Positions 15,160 through 17,720 of a stretch of DNA of 17,720 nt are shown piece after piece; within the stretch, counting starts at the first letter, position 1, and every line of letters begins with the position of its first letter. This stretch comes from JBDHDH01 sp039591615. GTDB taxonomy: Bacteria > Gemmatimonadota > Gemmatimonadetes > Gemmatimonadales > GWC2-71-9. Position numbers and translations under genes: made by a program. The notes beneath the pieces were generated by a model. That model saw only the letters and a program-made list of their open reading frames with translations, searched no databases and had not been told where the DNA came from. Where the stretch lies: contig JBDHDH010000074.1 in NCBI GenBank assembly GCA_039591615.1, forward strand, positions 1-17,720. Reading direction: 5' to 3'.

Positions 15160-15615
15160 CTATGGCTCTGCATCGGCCAGAAGCCAGGCCTCGGCACTCA
15201 CCAGCTCACGGAATACGGCGATCTTGAGCGGAACGTCGTCACACAGGAGCTCGAACATGCGCACCAGACCGTAGTCTACCACGTGCGCCACGACGACCGC
15301 GGTCTTGCCACCGCCGCGCGCCGCCCTTCGAACCCTCACGAAGAGGCGCAACCGTCGAAAATCAGCCGCCGAGAGCCCGGCAACCGTGGCGGCACGGAGA
15401 TCCCAGAGCACACCCATCCCCATCCGAAACCCGGCATGGGCAAGAACCTGACTCTCCGCCGCCTCCAGATCCTCCACCACGAGATCGCCGGCAAGCGTGA
15501 CGCGCATGAAGCCAGCCTCCCGATCGTACTCGGCGAGGACCGCCTTGTCCACCCGGTGGACGGCGGGACGTTGCGGAACCGGCCGCGGGGCTGGGTCGAC
15601 CAAGCCACCTGTCAC
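15160..15615 (-). CDS. Probable STAS-like (SpoIIAA-like) domain protein
   Basis: The protein has up to 151 residues, with the alternating strands and helices of a STAS-type fold: AEYDREAGFMRVTLAGDLVV (about 28-47), a helix, MGVLWDLRAATVAGLSAADF (about 67-86), a helix, KTAVVVAHVVDYGLVRMF (about 104-121) and IAVFRELVSAEAWLL. The VLWDLR strand followed by a helix is typical of this fold, but the phosphorylatable Ser of classic anti-sigma antagonists is not evident. Such proteins are usually cytosolic. The start is uncertain: GTG 15615 lacks a ribosome site, and a GTG at 15552 lies nearer the conserved part. The family call rests on the pattern of the sequence and is moderate. Confidence 0.55.
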   Translation of the reverse strand: MTGGLVDPAPRPVPQRPAVHRVDKAVLAEYDREAGFMRVTLAGDLVVEDLEAAESQVLAHAGFRMGMGVLWDLRAATVAGLSAADFRRLRLFVRVRRAARGGGKTAVVVAHVVDYGLVRMFELLCDDVPLKIAVFRELVSAEAWLLADAEP

Positions 15616-15648
15616 GAGGGGGGTCTATTGCACGCCGAATGCCGACGC

Positions 15649-15677
15649 GCTAGAATGGGTAAATCCTTTATTTTCAA
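15649..15677 (-). promoter_or_regulatory. Candidate promoter for the STAS-like gene
   Basis: On the minus strand TTGAAA is followed after 17 bases by TCTAGC, in an AT-rich patch about 35 bases upstream of GTG 15615. The -35 matches five of six consensus bases; the -10 matches only three. Confidence 0.25.
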
Positions 15678-15777
15678 TCGATTATGAGACAATCGCGCAC
15701 GGCGCTGGTGACCACGGGTGGGGAAAACGCCACAACTTCCGCAAAGCCCGACTCGTCCCTCGCGGCGCCCGCGTGAG

Positions 15778-15810
15778 GAGCCGGCGCTGACGCATGTGAG
15801 CAGCCGGCTC
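15778..15810 (-). terminator. Strong hairpin just downstream of the dihaem cytochrome gene
   Basis: GAGCCGGC and GCCGGCTC pair perfectly. GCT/AGC extends the stem to 11 bp across a one-base bulge, leaving a 10-base loop. It starts 16 bases after the cytochrome stop, where a terminator is expected, but no T-run follows. It may stabilise the 3' end of the mRNA instead. Confidence 0.45.
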
Positions 15811-15826
15811 GCCCCTCGTGAGGCCG

Positions 15827-16474
15827 CTACGAGCCTTGCGAGGCTCGTTCGAGATACAGGACGATTTGGGCAAACGTATCGGGGTCGATGGTCTCGCCCA
15901 GCATGTCCTCCATGTGTTGGCGCATCCGCCGCCCAACGGCCACCCAATCCGACGGGGAGTGCTGTTTGGGATCGGCAAGCGCGTGGCAGCGACTGCAGGT
16001 CCTCATAAACGCATCGCGTCCCGGGGCAGCCGGTAGCTCCGCCCGGCCGACCTCCAGCGCGTGCTCCACGAGGTACGGCAAGAGGACGGCCCGCTCCGCC
16101 GTGCTGGGGACCGGATACTCGAAGTCTGCCGCCACCCTGTCCATTCGCATCCACATCCGACGCAGCACGATGGGCCAATCCGTCGCTGAGTGATGTCCCG
16201 GACTCGGGAGCGCATGGCAGCCCCCGCAGTACTGCGCCAGCGCTTTGGCGCCGGGCGATTCTGGATCCGGCAGGTTCGCTGCCGTCACTCCCGGTGGCGG
16301 CAAGGCGGCCATCGCCGAAGCGAGGAACAGGTCACTGCTCACGGTGACACCTGCCGTAGCCTGGACCGGCTCTTCGCGTTGCTGCGGTGGCCCCTCCGCG
16401 CACGCCGCACACATCACCGCGGCCAGGGGCATCAACGCGGCGGCAGGACGCGACAACGCAGACAGCTTGCCCAT
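15827..16474 (-). CDS. Exported dihaem cytochrome c with internal duplication
   Basis: This is a 215-residue periplasmic electron carrier. The start is the second ATG of an ATGATG pair, 7 bases after a strong GGAGG; ATG 16477 is also possible. The N-terminus has a hydrophobic signal (AAALMPLAAVMCAAC) with Cys25 a possible lipid anchor, then a Pro/Gln/Glu-rich linker. Haem motifs are CGGCH at 83-87 and CSRCH at 160-164. Each is followed by the same pattern, H-A-L-.-.-P-.-.-H-S-.-.-D-W-.-.-V-.-R-R-M, showing that the two halves are a tandem duplication. The methionines of the RRM-...-M segments are candidate sixth ligands. Its redox partners are unknown; the bc/b6f-like complex at the left end of the window and terminal oxidases elsewhere are possible. 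Confidence 0.92.
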   Translation of the reverse strand: MGKLSALSRPAAALMPLAAVMCAACAEGPPQQREEPVQATAGVTVSSDLFLASAMAALPPPGVTAANLPDPESPGAKALAQYCGGCHALPSPGHHSATDWPIVLRRMWMRMDRVAADFEYPVPSTAERAVLLPYLVEHALEVGRAELPAAPGRDAFMRTCSRCHALADPKQHSPSDWVAVGRRMRQHMEDMLGETIDPDTFAQIVLYLERASQGS

Positions 16475-16901
16475 CATGTCACCTCCGTTGGCTTCTTTTC
16501 ACTCAGCGCACACCCGCACAAAGGGAGAACCCCTAGCAAGTGTCATTGGCTTTGCGCGTTCGCGCAAGACGGGGTATCGACTCGGCCTTCGGCTGTGGAG
16601 GTCCCGTCTGGAGAAGCACGTCGTTCCACGTAGACAAAGGGGGGGCATTTGCGGGGCACCCGGGTCGCCACAGCCCTTCGGTTCCTCGCACTCCTCGCGC
16701 CCCATCGCCGGTCAAACGGTTCGGCCTCGCAAAGCCCATGACCTACAGGACGCACTCAGGACTTCAATTCGCTGTAATCGCCACCTGGCAGCCGAACGGA
16801 GAAGACGCGACCTTGATGGCATTCACGCTCAATTGGCGTCCCCAGCCGTGGTGGTGCGACAGGCGCGCCCGCCAACCGCCGCTAACGCGTCCCCTCCGAT
16901 C
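16475..16901. other. Intergenic region without a convincing gene
   Basis: About 430 bases between the two small cytochrome genes. Short open frames exist on both strands, but their products are Arg/Pro/Ser-rich, match no family I recognise and have no ribosome sites. The only clear element is the GGAGG ribosome site of the dihaem cytochrome at its left edge. The distance suggests the two cytochromes have separate promoters. Confidence 0.5.
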
Positions 16902-17306
16902 CTAGGGCCGGTTCCCCAATGACCAAACGTATGCTGCCACGGCGTGGATTTCCTCGTCGGTGGCGTTCTTTCTCCAGCCACGGAACGGCATTTCCTTGCC
17001 GGACTTCGCCTCTTTCTCCGGCACACCGTGCACCACCAGATCAACGATCATCTTGTAGCTGCCATCGCCGTGTATCCAGTCGCGATCCGATAGTCGCGGC
17101 GCACGGTCGGTCCCGCGACCGTTGAGGCCGTGGCACGACACGCAGTCCGGCGCGCCAATGAAGATCCGCTTGCCCTTGGCGATCAGAGCTTCGGTGATTT
17201 CGGGCAGTTCCTGCTGCGGTTCCTCCTCTTGAGCGGGGAGATCCGTTGTCGGTATGCCGAACACCACGCCGGACAAGAGGAGCAGCTTTGAAACCGAGAC
17301 CCGCAT
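16902..17306 (-). CDS. Periplasmic monohaem cytochrome c
   Basis: This is a 134-residue class I-like cytochrome c. ATG 17306 is chosen because GGGAGG lies about 8 bases upstream and a signal peptide begins there (MRVSVSKLLLLSGVVFGIPT, cleavage near LPA-QE); the frame is open further upstream, but that part is basic and lacks coding character. An acidic linker (EEEPQQELPE) leads to the haem domain with CVSCH at 55-59, GLNGRGTDRAPRLSD after it and Met106 in KEMPFRGW as the likely sixth ligand. The final helix (ATDEEIHAVAAYVWSL) is typical of the family. It is probably a soluble electron carrier. Its partner is not shown by the sequence. Confidence 0.93.
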   Translation of the reverse strand: MRVSVSKLLLLSGVVFGIPTTDLPAQEEEPQQELPEITEALIAKGKRIFIGAPDCVSCHGLNGRGTDRAPRLSDRDWIHGDGSYKMIVDLVVHGVPEKEAKSGKEMPFRGWRKNATDEEIHAVAAYVWSLGNRP

Positions 17307-17355
17307 TGTGGCTCCCTCCCTTCTGACCCTTCCAACCTGCGACGCCGCCGTCTTG

Positions 17356-17586
17356 CTAGTGACGTCTCTTGCGTGAGCGCGTGGATTTGACGTGGATCTC
17401 GGGTTCCGGACCGGTATCACACCACGGTTCCGGCGGCCGCACCGGTTCGGGATCGCGGGGTGGGCGGGGAGTGCATGGTGGCTCGGGGAATTCGGTCCGC
17501 CGCGGTCTCCGCACTTGGTAGCGCGGGTCCACGAGGCGTCTGAGCAGCTCGGTGATTCTAGCCATTTCCGCAACGTCCGTTTCCAT
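17356..17586 (-). CDS. Hypothetical Pro/Arg-rich small protein
   Basis: This possible 76-residue protein starts at ATG 17586, or at ATG 17565, which would leave a 28-base leader after the putative promoter. The N-terminal 30 residues look helical (MARITELLRRLVDPRYQVRR); the rest is low-complexity, rich in Pro, Arg and Glu with two Cys, and ends in KRRH. No family is recognised. The support is a TATAAT element just upstream and a consistent open frame. Proline-rich ORFs are common by chance in GC-rich DNA, so the call is tentative. Confidence 0.35.
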   Translation of the reverse strand: METDVAEMARITELLRRLVDPRYQVRRPRRTEFPEPPCTPRPPRDPEPVRPPEPWCDTGPEPEIHVKSTRSRKRRH

Positions 17587-17598
17587 CAGCTCACTCGA

Positions 17599-17604
17599 AT
17601 TATA
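17599..17604 (-). promoter_or_regulatory. Consensus -10 hexamer upstream of the small Pro-rich ORF
   Basis: A perfect TATAAT lies on the minus strand 12 bases before ATG 17586. No good -35 is found 16-18 bases upstream. A transcript from it would be leaderless or nearly so for ATG 17586, or have a short leader for ATG 17565. Confidence 0.3.
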
Positions 17605-17720
17605 CGATGGATCCTGGACCTCGGGCCACCCACGTGCAGAGGGCAGGCACGCGACGTGTCCGGCGTAGCGACGCAACCGGCCGGCGCCTGGCCCGAGCCA
17701 GCCAGGTTACATACCTTATT

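Noticed and set aside
15090..15200. tRNA-like T-arm (GTGGG, 7-base loop containing TTCGA, CCCAC)
   Set aside because: No matching acceptor, D-arm or anticodon arm could be folded on either strand, and the loop is offset by one base from a true T-loop.
16540..16905. Plus-strand 121-codon frame in the gap between the two small cytochromes
   Set aside because: No ribosome site, Arg/Pro-rich composition and no recognisable family; indistinguishable from chance.
16902..17573. 223-residue version of the monohaem cytochrome
   Set aside because: The first 89 codons lack coding character; a strong ribosome site and signal peptide mark ATG 17306 as the start.
1..17720. CRISPR array, insertion sequence or phage genes
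   Set aside because: No regularly spaced repeats, transposase, integrase or phage structural gene was seen on either strand.

Overview
The window is GC-rich and gene-dense. It looks like a chromosomal stretch from an uncultured Gram-negative bacterium with an active respiratory chain: several secreted or lipid-anchored c-type cytochromes, a bc/b6f-type complex and secreted S9 peptidases. The gene mix (FeoB with a Cys-rich FeoA, recF next to a DUF721/DciA gene, an S9 peptidase fused to a sulfatase-modifying-type domain) fits Gemmatimonadota or a neighbouring phylum. That placement is inference, because no rRNA or other taxonomic marker is present.

Region 1 (1-2793, minus strand) is a respiratory cluster read right to left: a secreted nine-haem c-type cytochrome, a Rieske-fold subunit and a cytochrome b6-like subunit that runs off the left edge. 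The Rieske protein keeps both disulfide cysteines of the family, but all four [2Fe-2S] ligands are replaced by Ser or Thr. This is the most striking observation in the window. It suggests a quinone-oxidising complex in which the multihaem protein, not a Rieske cluster, takes the electrons.

Region 2 (3132-5070, plus strand) is a DNA maintenance group: ogt, recF and dciA (DUF721). The recF and dciA genes overlap.

Region 3 (10804-5089, minus strand) is a tightly packed apparent operon. Two tandem, clearly homologous two-TM proteins are followed by an alpha-glucan phosphorylase, a possible small ORF, FeoB and a Cys-rich FeoA-domain protein. Nearly every junction is a stop/start overlap, so glucan breakdown and ferrous iron uptake appear co-expressed.

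Region 4 (11008-14394, plus strand) holds a secreted S9 peptidase carrying a C-terminal FGE/SUMF1-like domain. Directly after its stop codon, in the same frame, lies the 3' half of a DAO-family FAD oxidoreductase with no FAD-binding N-terminus: a truncated gene and a likely rearrangement junction.

Region 5 (14413-17586, minus strand) holds a two-TM/zinc-ribbon protein, a probable STAS-like protein, a dihaem cytochrome c built from an internal duplication, a monohaem cytochrome c and a short Pro-rich ORF. The two small cytochromes could carry electrons from the region 1 complex. Two intergenic stretches over 300 bases (2794-3131 and 16475-16901) hold no convincing gene.
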